A DNA stretch of 24,551 nt, taken from assembly GCA_023432005.1 (NCBI GenBank), contig JAEYVF010000125.1, forward strand, positions 1-24,551. Direction: 5' to 3'. The stretch's first letter is position 1. Every line of letters begins with the position of its first letter. Source of the stretch: Actinomycetes bacterium (GTDB lineage: Bacteria > Actinomycetota > Actinomycetes > Actinomycetales > Microbacteriaceae). Shown piece by piece: positions 7,345 through 14,360 of this stretch. The notes under the pieces were generated by a model. It saw only the letters and a list, made by a program, of their open reading frames with translations, did not search any database and was not told where the DNA came from. A program made the translations under genes and the position numbers.

Positions 7345-8544
7345 GTGACCGACGCACCCTGGAGGCGCACCGCCCGCGGAGCCTTTCTGCTCGACGACGA
7401 CGACGCGCCGCGTCCGACGATCTTCGCGGAGATGTCCGCGCTCGCCGCCGCGACGGGCGCGCTCAACCTCGGCCAGGGCTTCCCTGACGAGGACGGCCCC
7501 GCCGAGATCCTCGAGGCGGCGCGCGAGGCGATCGCATCCGGTCTCAACCAGTACCCGCCCGGCCTCGGCATGCCGGTGCTGCGGGAGGCGATCGCCCGTC
7601 ACCAGAAGCGCTTCTACGGCCTCGAGGTCGATCCCGACCGCGAGGTGCTCGTGACCGCGGGGGCGACCGAGGCCCTCGCCGCGACCCTGCTCGCCTTCGT
7701 CGACGACGGCGACGAGGTGGTCACCCTCGAGCCCGTCTACGACTCCTACGCGGGTGTCATCGCGCTCGCGGGCGGACGTCACGTGCCGGTGCCGCTCACC
7801 GCCCCGGACTTCCAGCCCGACCCCGACGCGCTCCGCGCCGCGGTCGGAGACCGCACGCGCATCATCCTCCTCAACAGCCCGCACAACCCCACGGGCGCGA
7901 TGCTCGACCCCGCGATCCTCGATCTCGCGATCGAGCTCGCCCACCGGCATGACGCCCTCGTGGTGACCGACGAGGTCTACGAGCACCTCGTCTTCGACGG
8001 GCGCGTCCACGTCCCCGCCGCGACCCGGCCGGGGGCCGACGGGCGGGTCATCACCATCTCCAGCGCAGGCAAGACGTTCTCGACGACGGGCTGGAAGATC
8101 GGATGGCTCACGGCCGCGCCCGAGCTCCGGGATGCCGTGCTCGGCGTCAAGCAGTTCCTGAGCTACGTCAACGGCGCGCCCTTCCAACCGGCCATCGCAC
8201 GCGGGCTGGGGCTCCCCGACGCCTACTTCCGCGACACGGCCGCTGCGCTGCAGCACAAGCGCGACCTGCTCTCGCACGGGCTGCGCACAGCAGGATTCGA
8301 GGTGAGCAGGCCCTCCGGCTCCTACTTCGTCATCGCCGACGCGGCCCCTCTCGGCGTCGACGACGCTCAGGCCTTCTGCCGTCGCCTCCCCGAGCTCGCG
8401 GGTGTCGTCGGCATCCCGCTCACCGCGTTCGTGCACCCGGACCGGCGCGCGCCCTACCGCTCGCTCGTGAGATTCGCATTCTGCAAGCGCATCGAGGTGC
8501 TCGAGGAGGCGGCCGCCCGGCTGATGTCGGCGGTGCCGCGTTGA
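7345..8544 (+). CDS. PLP-dependent aminotransferase, class I/II
   Basis: The 399-residue fold-type I aminotransferase has all the usual marks: NLGQGFPDEDGP near the N-terminus (about 41-52), SPHNPTG with Asn181, DEVYEHLVF with Asp209 and Tyr212, the PLP-lysine motif SSAGKTFSTTGWKIGW with Lys243, and a C-terminal LVRFAFCK whose Arg should bind the substrate carboxylate. The LGQGFP start and the overall plan resemble the kynurenine/methionine aminotransferase and DapC-like branch (YbdL, glutamine transaminase K). The amino donor and acceptor cannot be fixed from sequence. It acts in the cytoplasm. The start is GTG 7345, with a predicted leaderless transcript. The next gene begins 17 bp downstream but has its own -10 hexamer, so the two may not form a strict operon. 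Confidence 0.85.
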   Translation: MTDAPWRRTARGAFLLDDDDAPRPTIFAEMSALAAATGALNLGQGFPDEDGPAEILEAAREAIASGLNQYPPGLGMPVLREAIARHQKRFYGLEVDPDREVLVTAGATEALAATLLAFVDDGDEVVTLEPVYDSYAGVIALAGGRHVPVPLTAPDFQPDPDALRAAVGDRTRIILLNSPHNPTGAMLDPAILDLAIELAHRHDALVVTDEVYEHLVFDGRVHVPAATRPGADGRVITISSAGKTFSTTGWKIGWLTAAPELRDAVLGVKQFLSYVNGAPFQPAIARGLGLPDAYFRDTAAALQHKRDLLSHGLRTAGFEVSRPSGSYFVIADAAPLGVDDAQAFCRRLPELAGVVGIPLTAFVHPDRRAPYRSLVRFAFCKRIEVLEEAAARLMSAVPR

Positions 8545-8549
8545 CCTCC

Positions 8550-8555
8550 TAGCCT
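8550..8555 (+). promoter_or_regulatory. -10 hexamer TAGCCT, predicted leaderless start
   Basis: TAGCCT lies within the 17-bp gap between the aminotransferase stop and the GTG at 8562, ending 6 nt before that start. No Shine-Dalgarno sequence is present. It predicts a leaderless internal transcript for the lipoprotein gene. Confidence 0.45.
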
Positions 8556-8561
8556 GGACGT

Positions 8562-9539
8562 GTGACCCGACTCCTCGCGCGCCTCGCCGTCGTCGCGGCC
8601 CTCGCATCCGTCCTCGCCGCCTGCACTCCGCAGGCGCCGGCCCCCACGATGACGCCCGCGCCGGCCGACTCGCTCAACGCCGAGGGGTTCGCCACGACGG
8701 GGTGGGAGCCGCAGACCGACGTGCTCAACCCGTTCTACGACCGCATCCAGGTCGATGTCGCGACCGCGGAGATCGAGGCCGACGGCCTCGCCGTCTTCCG
8801 CAACTTCTCGACGGGCGAGGTCGAGCCGCATCCGATCGTGTGGGCGCAGTACGCGATGGCGGCGCTCCTCGAATGGGAGAACACCGGCGACGACGTCTGG
8901 CTCGAGCGCGCCGTCCGCAACGCCGAGGAGCTCATCGACACCCACGTGGAGCACGACGGCGCCTGGTGGTATCAGTACGACTGGCCGTGGACCTACATCG
9001 ACCGGACGCTGACCGAACCGTGGTGGTCGGGTATGGCGCAGGGTGAGGCCCTCACGGTGTTCTCGCGTCTCGCCGCGATCCAGCCCGAGAATCCCGCGTG
9101 GCGCGAGGCCGCCGACCGCACGTTCGCGTCGTTCCCGCAGCGGGGATCCGGCAACGCCCACCCCTGGTCGACCGTGATCATCGACGGGTACCTGTGGTTC
9201 GAGGAGTACGCGGGCGACCAGCCGCCGTTGCAGGTCATGAACGGGCACGTGTTCGCGATCTTCGGTCTCTACGAGTACTGGCTGCTCACGGGCGACGAGC
9301 ACGCCGCGGAGTACATCGACGGCGGGGCCACCACGATCCTCGCGGCGATGCCCGTTATCCGGGTACCGGGCGGTGTCTCCTACTATTGCGCGCAGGCGGG
9401 GTACTGCCAGCAGTCGGCGTGGCAGAACGGCTCGTACCACCCGATCCACATCCAGCAGCTCGAGGCGCTGGGACGCATCACGGCCGACCCGGCCTTCGAG
9501 GAGTGGGCGACGCTCCTCAGGTCCGACGTCCCCGGATGA
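8562..9539 (+). CDS. Lipoprotein related to D-glucuronyl C5-epimerase
   Basis: The 325-residue protein begins with a lipoprotein signal peptide (MTRLLARLAVVAALASVLAAC, lipobox LAAC, lipidated Cys21), so it should sit on the outer face of the membrane. The mature part resembles the C-terminal catalytic domain of D-glucuronyl C5-epimerase (C5-epim_C): WWSGMAQGEAL at about 154-163, VMNGHVFAIFGLYEYW at about 225-240 and SYHPIHIQQL at about 291-300, with many Trp and Tyr residues as in alpha/alpha-toroid enzymes on sugar polymers. Known family members turn glucuronate into iduronate in heparan-type polymers. Here the substrate is unknown; a uronate-containing surface polysaccharide is one guess. 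Cys276 and Cys282 may form a disulphide. The GTG start is predicted leaderless. Confidence 0.75.
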   Translation: MTRLLARLAVVAALASVLAACTPQAPAPTMTPAPADSLNAEGFATTGWEPQTDVLNPFYDRIQVDVATAEIEADGLAVFRNFSTGEVEPHPIVWAQYAMAALLEWENTGDDVWLERAVRNAEELIDTHVEHDGAWWYQYDWPWTYIDRTLTEPWWSGMAQGEALTVFSRLAAIQPENPAWREAADRTFASFPQRGSGNAHPWSTVIIDGYLWFEEYAGDQPPLQVMNGHVFAIFGLYEYWLLTGDEHAAEYIDGGATTILAAMPVIRVPGGVSYYCAQAGYCQQSAWQNGSYHPIHIQQLEALGRITADPAFEEWATLLRSDVPG

Positions 9540-9557
9540 CGCCGGCCGGCGCCCGCT

Positions 9558-9576
9558 GCGCCCCCGAAGGGGGTGC
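9558..9576 (+). terminator. Possible hairpin after the epimerase-like gene
   Basis: GCGCCCCC-GAA-GGGGGTGC can form a short, very stable stem-loop with one G-T pair, about 20 nt after the stop codon at 9539 and before the promoter of the next gene. There is no T tract, so its role as a terminator is uncertain. Confidence 0.35.
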
Positions 9577-9598
9577 GGAGCCGTGCCGGGCGCGCCCG

Positions 9599-9604
9599 TA
9601 GGCT
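9599..9604 (+). promoter_or_regulatory. -10 hexamer TAGGCT of the TetR-like gene
   Basis: TAGGCT lies 30 nt before the ATG at 9635, predicting a leader of about 23 nt. No strong Shine-Dalgarno sequence is visible in it. Confidence 0.4.
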
Positions 9605-9634
9605 GTTGGCACCACCACATCCGATCGGCAGCGC

Positions 9635-10279
9635 ATGGAACCAACGACCCCCACCGCCGAGCAGATCCTCGACGCGGCCTCCGCGATCGTGATCGGCGAT
9701 GGCATCGCAACGCTCCAGTACACGACGCTGGCCCAGCGCCTCGAGACGGATGAGGAGGCCGTCCGGCACATCTTCCCGGTCTTCGAGAACCTGCTCGCAG
9801 CCCTCCTGACACGCGAGACCCAGCTGCTCCTGCACGGGGTCGCCGACAACGTCGAACGCGATCCCCGCGGAGGGCTGCCGTCGCGCATCTTCGGCTACGC
9901 GCTCGTCGCGGTCTTCGAGCACCCGTTCGCGCGAGCGCTCTACCTCGACGACCCGGCGGGCCTCAATCGCATCATGCGGTCGATCGACGGCGTGGCCGCC
10001 GTGCCCGACCTCACGATCCATCCCGAGCTGCTGCCCGCCCTGCAGGACGCGGGGATGGTGCGCCCGGATGCCGACCCCCACGCGGTCGCGGCGGTCGTGA
10101 GCGTGCTCGGATCCGGCATCGCCATGTCCGCGCCGGGCCAGCTCATCGACGTCGTCGCCGAAGGACTCAAGATGATGCTCGAGCGCGGTGTCGACGCGGC
10201 CGTGGAGGACACGACCCCCGGCAAGCGCGTGTTCGCCCGGTACGCCGAGAAGGTAGCCGTCGGCCTCCACCCTCGCTAG
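9635..10279 (+). CDS. TetR family transcriptional regulator
   Basis: The 214-residue protein has the length and plan of a TetR repressor: an N-terminal helix ILDAASAIVIGDGIATL (about 11-27), then a helix-turn-helix at about 29-50 (YTTLAQRLETDEEAVRHIFP, with the conserved Phe47 near its end) and an all-helical C-terminal part for ligand binding and dimerisation. The HTH is less typical than usual, with Glu-Thr-Asp-Glu where many members have Gly/Val, so detection rests on overall layout. It precedes the HdeD-like membrane protein by 56 bp on the same strand and is a candidate regulator of it or of itself. No clear operator palindrome was found at either promoter. Confidence 0.7.
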   Translation: MEPTTPTAEQILDAASAIVIGDGIATLQYTTLAQRLETDEEAVRHIFPVFENLLAALLTRETQLLLHGVADNVERDPRGGLPSRIFGYALVAVFEHPFARALYLDDPAGLNRIMRSIDGVAAVPDLTIHPELLPALQDAGMVRPDADPHAVAAVVSVLGSGIAMSAPGQLIDVVAEGLKMMLERGVDAAVEDTTPGKRVFARYAEKVAVGLHPR

Positions 10280-10282
10280 GCT
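10277..10282 (+). promoter_or_regulatory. -10 hexamer TAGGCT overlapping the TetR-like stop codon
   Basis: The TAG stop of the upstream gene is the first half of TAGGCT. This predicts a leader of about 47 nt for the HdeD-like gene, carrying a GAGGGAGAG ribosome binding site 5-6 nt before ATG 10336. Confidence 0.4.
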
Positions 10283-10335
10283 CGGCGGCGAACGGCGGGC
10301 CGCCGCGACCCGCCGGGGACCGAGGGAGAGCCACC

Positions 10336-10932
10336 ATGTCGAACGACGCCGTCGAGGTCAGCAGCTTCATCAAGTCCGTCTGGTGGCTCGTGCTGCTGCG
10401 CGGGATCTTCGCCATCGTGCTCGGCATCCTGGCCTTCATCTGGCCCGTCGAGACGGCGATCGCGTTCGTGTGGGTGTGGGGCATCTGGGCGGTCGTCGAC
10501 GGCGCCTTCATGATCGCCCACGCCGTCGGCACCCGCCGCACCGACCCGAACTGGATCTGGTTGCTCGTGCTCGGCATCCTCGGGGTGATCGCGGGATTCA
10601 TCGCCATGATCTTCCCGGCCGCCGCGGGAGCGCTCGCGCTGCTGGTGCTGCTGTGGGTCATCGCGGTCTGGGCGATCGTCGAGGGCATCTTCGGCATCCC
10701 GGCCGCGGCCTCGCTCGCGAGCGGCGGAGCGAAGGCGCTCGGGATCGTGTTCTCGGTCGTGTCGATCCTGTTCGGCGTGCTGCTCGCGATCCTGCTCTTC
10801 ACAACGCCGGCCTCGGCCCTCATCGGCCTGATCTTCGTGCTCGGCTGGTACGCCGTCGTGGCGGGCATCGTGCTCATCGTGATCGCCATCCAGGCGCGCA
10901 CGGCGGCCGGGAGGGTCGCCAGCGCCGTCTAG
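10336..10932 (+). CDS. HdeD family / DUF308 membrane protein
   Basis: The 198-residue protein is almost entirely hydrophobic, with six predicted membrane helices (about 14-35, 40-62, 73-93, 96-120, 133-154 and 159-185). A helix pair is repeated three times, each first helix ending in a Pro turn: GIFAIVLGILAFIWP, GILGVIAGFIAMIFP and SILFGVLLAILLFTTP. This threefold repeat and length are typical of HdeD/DUF308 proteins, named after the E. coli acid-resistance gene hdeD; the molecular role is not known. The ATG at 10336 has a good GGGAGAG site. Only 3 bp separate its stop from the convergent amidohydrolase stop. Confidence 0.85.
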   Translation: MSNDAVEVSSFIKSVWWLVLLRGIFAIVLGILAFIWPVETAIAFVWVWGIWAVVDGAFMIAHAVGTRRTDPNWIWLLVLGILGVIAGFIAMIFPAAAGALALLVLLWVIAVWAIVEGIFGIPAAASLASGGAKALGIVFSVVSILFGVLLAILLFTTPASALIGLIFVLGWYAVVAGIVLIVIAIQARTAAGRVASAV

Positions 10933-10935
10933 CGG

Positions 10936-11766
10936 TCACGCCCCCGGCGGCACGGGCTCGACGCGGAACCGGCGCAGCTGCAGCGCGGGGTTGATGTGGC
11001 GTACCTCGCGCAGCCTCGCCCGGGTGATCCAGGCCACGGCGGTGTCGGTCGCGTCGCCGACGGTCGCGAGCTCGACGCCCATCGGGTCGACGATCATGCT
11101 GTTGCCTGCGCCGACGGGGGGCGCCTGGTCGGCCGCGGCGACGAAGACGGTGTTCTCGATCGCGCGCGCGGTCACGAGGGTGCGCCACGCGGACTCCTTG
11201 AGCGGACCGCGCACCCACTCGGCAGGGAGCACGACGAGATCGGCGCCCGCATCGACGAGACGGCGCGTGACCTCCGGGAACCGCACGTCGTAGCAGGTCT
11301 GGATGCCGACGGTGAAGCCGCCCGCGGCGAAGGTGCGGGGCTCCTCGATCGCGCCCGCCACGATCCAGTCGGACTCGCGCTGGCCGAAGGCGTCGTAGAG
11401 GTGCTGCTTGCGGTAGTGGGCGACGACCTCGCCGTCGGGGTCGAGAGCGACGACGGTGTTCGCGGCGCGCTCCGGCTCGCCGGGCACGACCTCGAGCAGG
11501 CCCGCGACGAGATGGATGCCGAGCTCCGCCGCGATCTCGGCGAGCCCGCGCACGAAAGGTCCGTGGAGCGACTGCGCCGCCTCCACCCAGTCAGCGCCCA
11601 TCGTGGGGGTGAAGTACGAGGAGTACTCCGGGAACACCACGAGCATCGCGCCTCGCGAGGCGGCGTCGACAGCGAGCCGCGAGATCTCCTCGAGGTTCGC
11701 CGCGGTGTCGGCGGTCGGCGCGAACTGCGCGACCGCCACGGCGAAGGGGGCGTCATCCGCGTTCAT
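10936..11766 (-). CDS. Carbon-nitrogen hydrolase (nitrilase superfamily amidase)
   Basis: The 276-residue protein is a member of the nitrilase superfamily with the complete Glu-Lys-Cys catalytic set: Glu47 in VVFPEYS, Lys120 in HYRKQHLYDAFG and Cys158 in IQTCYDVRFPE. The length and the LYDAFG context fit the Nit/omega-amidase-like branch, which hydrolyses small amides such as deaminated glutathione or alpha-ketoglutaramate; the substrate here is not proved. It should be cytoplasmic. The ATG at 11766 is preceded by TAGGCT and 6 nt with no ribosome binding site, so a leaderless transcript is predicted. It diverges from the lipoprotein-nuclease unit. An omega-amidase would pair naturally with the aminotransferase of the kynurenine/methionine branch at 7345, but the genes are 2.4 kb apart. 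Confidence 0.85.
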   Translation of the reverse strand: MNADDAPFAVAVAQFAPTADTAANLEEISRLAVDAASRGAMLVVFPEYSSYFTPTMGADWVEAAQSLHGPFVRGLAEIAAELGIHLVAGLLEVVPGEPERAANTVVALDPDGEVVAHYRKQHLYDAFGQRESDWIVAGAIEEPRTFAAGGFTVGIQTCYDVRFPEVTRRLVDAGADLVVLPAEWVRGPLKESAWRTLVTARAIENTVFVAAADQAPPVGAGNSMIVDPMGVELATVGDATDTAVAWITRARLREVRHINPALQLRRFRVEPVPPGA

Positions 11767-11772
11767 GGCGCC

Positions 11773-11778
11773 AGCCTA
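11773..11778 (-). promoter_or_regulatory. -10 hexamer TAGGCT, predicted leaderless start of the amidohydrolase
   Basis: Minus-strand TAGGCT is followed by 6 nt and then the ATG at 11766. It stands 27 bp from the divergent plus-strand hexamer at 11806, so the two promoters share their upstream DNA. Confidence 0.5.
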
Positions 11779-11805
11779 CGCCCGGGCCGCGGAGCGGAAC
11801 CGAGA

Positions 11806-11811
11806 TATCAT
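11806..11811 (+). promoter_or_regulatory. -10 hexamer TATCAT of the lipoprotein-nuclease unit
   Basis: TATCAT, one of the most A/T-rich hexamers here, lies 39 nt before the ATG at 11851. It predicts a leader of about 32 nt with a weak GAGG site 5 nt before the start. It is back to back with the amidohydrolase promoter. Confidence 0.45.
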
Positions 11812-11850
11812 CGACCCACCACAGCACGCCCCCCAGCCGCCGAGGTCAGC

Positions 11851-12426
11851 ATGTCCGCCAGCAGCCGTCCCCGTACCACTCCGTTCTCGCGCCTCGCCGC
11901 GTCGCTCGCCGCCCTGCTCCTCGTCGGCGTCTCCCTGTCCGCGTGCGCCCCCGAGTCCGCGTCGTCCGCGGAGACGCCGACGCCGGCCACGACGCCGACC
12001 GACGACTCCGTCGACCCCAGCGCGAGTCCCGACGCCGATGCGGACGCCGAGCCGGAGCCGACGGGCGACCCGCGCGCGGACGACCTCTCCTCGGCCGTCG
12101 CGAGCGGCAACACCGCTGCCATCGAGGGCTATCTCACCGATCCCACGCGCGTCGTCATCGCCGCGAGCGAGGCCGACATGCAGTACAGCCCTGTCGACGC
12201 CGTGCTCGCCATCGACTACGTGCAGCCGGGCGTCGGTGTCTGGACCTTCGACCTCGACGACGCCGTGCTCGCCTCGTACGCGGCGAGCAGCTTCTACGGC
12301 CAGTTCTTCCCCGCCGACGCCGTCGTGGGGGCCTCCGACGCGGGAGCGGTGATCTCGTTCGTGCCGAACGGCTCCAAGATCGGCACGATCTTCATGGCCA
12401 TCCACGAATCGCTCATCACGGAGTGA
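11851..12426 (+). CDS. Putative lipoprotein of unknown function
   Basis: The 191-residue protein starts with a lipoprotein signal peptide (hydrophobic core AASLAALLLVGVSLSAC, lipobox LSAC, Cys32), so the mature protein should be tethered outside the membrane. Residues about 33-78 form a flexible linker rich in Ser, Thr, Pro, Asp and Glu with PTPATTPT and DADADAEPEP runs. The remaining domain of about 110 residues (DLSSAVASGNTAAIEGYL onward) has mixed alpha/beta character, ends in IFMAIHESLITE, and is not a family I recognise. The stop codon overlaps a possible GTG start of the nuclease frame, so the two genes are almost certainly co-transcribed and perhaps translationally coupled. Confidence 0.75.
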   Translation: MSASSRPRTTPFSRLAASLAALLLVGVSLSACAPESASSAETPTPATTPTDDSVDPSASPDADADAEPEPTGDPRADDLSSAVASGNTAAIEGYLTDPTRVVIAASEADMQYSPVDAVLAIDYVQPGVGVWTFDLDDAVLASYAASSFYGQFFPADAVVGASDAGAVISFVPNGSKIGTIFMAIHESLITE

Positions 12427-12439
12427 CGGCCGAGGTCGC

Positions 12440-12443
12440 GGAG
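12440..12443 (+). promoter_or_regulatory. Ribosome binding site deciding the nuclease start
   Basis: GGAG lies 6 nt before the ATG at 12450. The alternative in-frame GTG at 12423, overlapping the upstream stop as GTGA, has no such site. This favours ATG 12450, though coupled initiation at the GTG cannot be excluded. Confidence 0.5.
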
Positions 12444-12449
12444 CGCTCC

Positions 12450-13274
12450 ATGGGCTACGAGGCGACCTTCCTGGGAGTCCGCGTCGCTCTGCCGCACCCG
12501 AGCGACGACCGCTCGATCACCGAGCTGGGCTACCCGCACTTCACCGTGCTGCTCGACCCGCAGCGGCGGCTCGCGGCGAGCACGGGCGTCAACATCGACG
12601 GATCGCGCCTCCTCGACCTGGGCCGCGGCGACGACTGGCACCTCGACGACCGGGTGCCCGCGTCGGCCCAGACGGGCCCCGAGGTCTACGCACGCAACGA
12701 CCTGGATCGCGGGCATCTCGTGCGCCGGCGCGACCCCGTGTGGGGCGAGCGCGACGTCGCCGCCGCCGCGAACGAGGCGACCTTCGCCTACACGAACGCC
12801 GCTCCGCAGGCGGCGCCGTTCAACCAGGGTCCGGCGCTGTGGTCCGGTCTCGAGGATCACGTGCTCGCGTACGCGCGCGCCTTCGCGCACCGCATCAGCG
12901 TGTTCACGGGTCCCGTTCTCGAGCCCGACGACCCGCTGTACCGCGGCATCCGGATCCCCCGCCGGTTCTGGAAGATCGCAGCATGGGCGGCACGCACGGA
13001 TGCCGGGCCCCCGGAGCTGCGCGCGGCGGGCTTCCTGCTCGACCAGACTCCCGCGCTGGCCGCTCTCGGCATCGGCGGGCAGCGCGCCGCGGCCGAGGAG
13101 CAGCCGCCGCCGCTCGGGCCCTTCCTGACGTTCCAGGTGCCCGTCGCGGAACTCGCGGAGACCGCGCGGCTCGAGGTCGCCGAGCTCGCGGATGCCGACC
13201 GGATGAGCAGATCGCCGGGGGCGGCGCCGGCTGCGTGGCGGCTGCTCACGGACCCCGGGGACGTCGTGCTGTGA
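12450..13274 (+). CDS. DNA/RNA non-specific endonuclease (NUC family) lacking a signal peptide
   Basis: The 274-residue protein carries the beta-beta-alpha-metal nuclease signature: NDLDRGHLVRR with the DRGH motif at 86-89 (His89 the general base), FAYTNAAPQ with Asn116, then FNQGPALWSGLED with Asn125, Trp131 and Glu135, and ISVFTGPVL and PRRFWKIAAW as in Serratia-nuclease-like enzymes. These cut DNA and RNA without sequence preference using Mg2+. Most well-studied relatives are secreted. This one has no signal peptide or membrane helix in either start version (283 aa from GTG 12423), so it would stay in the cytoplasm unless exported by another route. It follows the lipoprotein gene directly and is followed by a strong terminator. 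No obvious inhibitor gene is adjacent. Confidence 0.85.
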   Translation: MGYEATFLGVRVALPHPSDDRSITELGYPHFTVLLDPQRRLAASTGVNIDGSRLLDLGRGDDWHLDDRVPASAQTGPEVYARNDLDRGHLVRRRDPVWGERDVAAAANEATFAYTNAAPQAAPFNQGPALWSGLEDHVLAYARAFAHRISVFTGPVLEPDDPLYRGIRIPRRFWKIAAWAARTDAGPPELRAAGFLLDQTPALAALGIGGQRAAAEEQPPPLGPFLTFQVPVAELAETARLEVAELADADRMSRSPGAAPAAWRLLTDPGDVVL

Positions 13275-13279
13275 GAGAC

Positions 13280-13315
13280 GAAGAAGGCCGCCCTGGCGGA
13301 CGGCCTTCTTCTTTT
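13280..13315 (+). terminator. Rho-independent terminator of the lipoprotein-nuclease unit
   Basis: GAAGAAGGCCG (13280-13290) and CGGCCTTCTTC (13301-13311) form a perfect 11-bp stem with a 10-nt loop, followed by TTTT. The hairpin begins 6 nt after the nuclease stop. Read on the other strand it lies just past the 3' end of tRNA-fMet, followed by a weaker T-rich run, so it probably serves both units. Confidence 0.85.
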
Positions 13316-13317
13316 CG

Positions 13318-13391
13318 TTGCGGGGACAGGATTTGAACCTGCGACCTCTGGGTTATGAGCCCAGCGAGCTACCGAGCTGCTCCACCCCGCG
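13318..13391 (-). tRNA. Initiator tRNA-fMet (anticodon CAU)
   Basis: The minus strand folds into a 74-nt cloverleaf: acceptor CGCGGGG/CCCCGCA, D stem GAGC/GCTC, anticodon stem CTGGG/CCCAG with loop CTCATAA, and T loop TTCAAAT. Three features mark it as the initiator rather than elongator tRNA-Met: the unpaired C1-A72 at the acceptor end, three G-C pairs next to the anticodon loop, and the A11-U24 pair in the D stem. The discriminator base is A and CCA is not encoded. It lies downstream of the methyltransferase gene on the same strand but has its own -10-like hexamer. Confidence 0.97.
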
Positions 13392-13403
13392 GCACAAGAA
13401 GAG

Positions 13404-13409
13404 AGCCTA
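13404..13409 (-). promoter_or_regulatory. -10 hexamer TAGGCT of tRNA-fMet
   Basis: Minus-strand TAGGCT ends 12 nt before the first base of the tRNA, leaving about 5 nt of 5' leader for RNase P to remove. This non-coding case supports TAGGCT as a true -10 element in this genome. Confidence 0.55.
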
Positions 13410-13454
13410 GCACGGGCGCGAGGCGGGTGCTGACACGAAGTTCGCTACCGCTCC

Positions 13455-14360
13455 TCACCCGGCGGGGTGGGGGCGGGTGGCGCCGAGCGAGTACGTGAGT
13501 GGCAGCCAGCGCTCCGCGGGCCAGCCCCAGAGCCCCGGCTCCTTCTCCTCCAGCACGCGGAAGAAGCGCCACGGCACGACGTCGTGCTCGTGGTAGAAGT
13601 CGAGTCGCAGGCCCGCGTCGAGCACGGCGCTGATGACCTCGCCCGTCGTGTGCGCCCACTCCCAGGTGATCGTGTTCTCGACGACCGCGTCATCGTCGGC
13701 GTAGTCGCCCTCCTCGTCCCAGACGTCGGCACGACCGTCGGCGAAGTACTCGTAGCGCAGCTCGGGCAGACCGCGGCCCGACTTGCGGTCCTCGTGCACC
13801 CACGCGGCGGGATGACTGTCGGCGAAGTACAGGCGGCCGCCGGGCTTGAGGTACCACTCGACGATGCGCGCCCACTCCGCCACGTCGGGGAGCCATCCGA
13901 TCGTGCCCCACGTGGCATACACGACATCGAAGCTGCCCGGCTCGGGCAGGATGTGGCGCGCGTCGTAGACGTTGGCGTGCACGAACCGCGCACGGTCGTC
14001 GAGCCCGACCTCGGATGCGAGCGCGCGCGCCTCCTCGACGGCCGGCATCGAGAAGTCGAGGCCCACGACCTCGGCTCCCCGTTGCGCGAAGACGAGGGTG
14101 TCCTGCCCCATATGGCACTGCAGGTGCAGCACGCGCTTGCCCGCCCATCCGTCGGGCGCGTAGTCGACGAGCTCGGACTCCTCCATGGGCGTCATGAAGC
14201 GCCCGCTGCCGGCGCGCAGCGCCGTGCGGTCGTACATCGACGACGCCACATGGATCGGCACGAGCTCGTCCCACCGGGCGCGATTGCGCTCGAGCCACTC
14301 GCCCGTGTGCGGGTCGACGGGCACCCGCGGATCGGCCGGCGGCTCGTGCGACTCGGACAT
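13455..14360 (-). CDS. Class I SAM-dependent methyltransferase
   Basis: The 301-residue protein has a Rossmann-type methyltransferase core with motif I as VLHLQCHMGQDTLVF (about 77-91), the acidic end of strand 2 as VVGLDFS (about 98-104), FDVVYATWGTIGWLPD (about 144-159) as motif IV and WYLKPGGRLYFADSHP (about 169-184). The LQCHxGQDT version is the small-molecule methyltransferase type (UbiE/Methyltransf_11-like). There is no membrane segment. The substrate is unknown. Its ATG shares one base with the UPF0182 stop codon (TGATG), so it is translationally coupled to that membrane protein. No separate ribosome binding site is evident beyond the coupling. Confidence 0.85.
   Translation of the reverse strand: MSESHEPPADPRVPVDPHTGEWLERNRARWDELVPIHVASSMYDRTALRAGSGRFMTPMEESELVDYAPDGWAGKRVLHLQCHMGQDTLVFAQRGAEVVGLDFSMPAVEEARALASEVGLDDRARFVHANVYDARHILPEPGSFDVVYATWGTIGWLPDVAEWARIVEWYLKPGGRLYFADSHPAAWVHEDRKSGRGLPELRYEYFADGRADVWDEEGDYADDDAVVENTITWEWAHTTGEVISAVLDAGLRLDFYHEHDVVPWRFFRVLEEKEPGLWGWPAERWLPLTYSLGATRPHPAG

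Noticed and set aside
8544..8550. ACCTCCT just before the epimerase-like gene as a ribosome binding site
   Set aside because: It is the complement of a Shine-Dalgarno sequence on the coding strand, so it cannot pair with 16S rRNA in this transcript; no minus-strand gene starts here.
12450..13274. Endonuclease as the toxin of a polymorphic toxin or contact-dependent system
   Set aside because: There is no pre-toxin, LXG, WXG100 or RHS domain, and the whole protein is just the nuclease fold; the neighbouring lipoprotein does not look like a known immunity protein.
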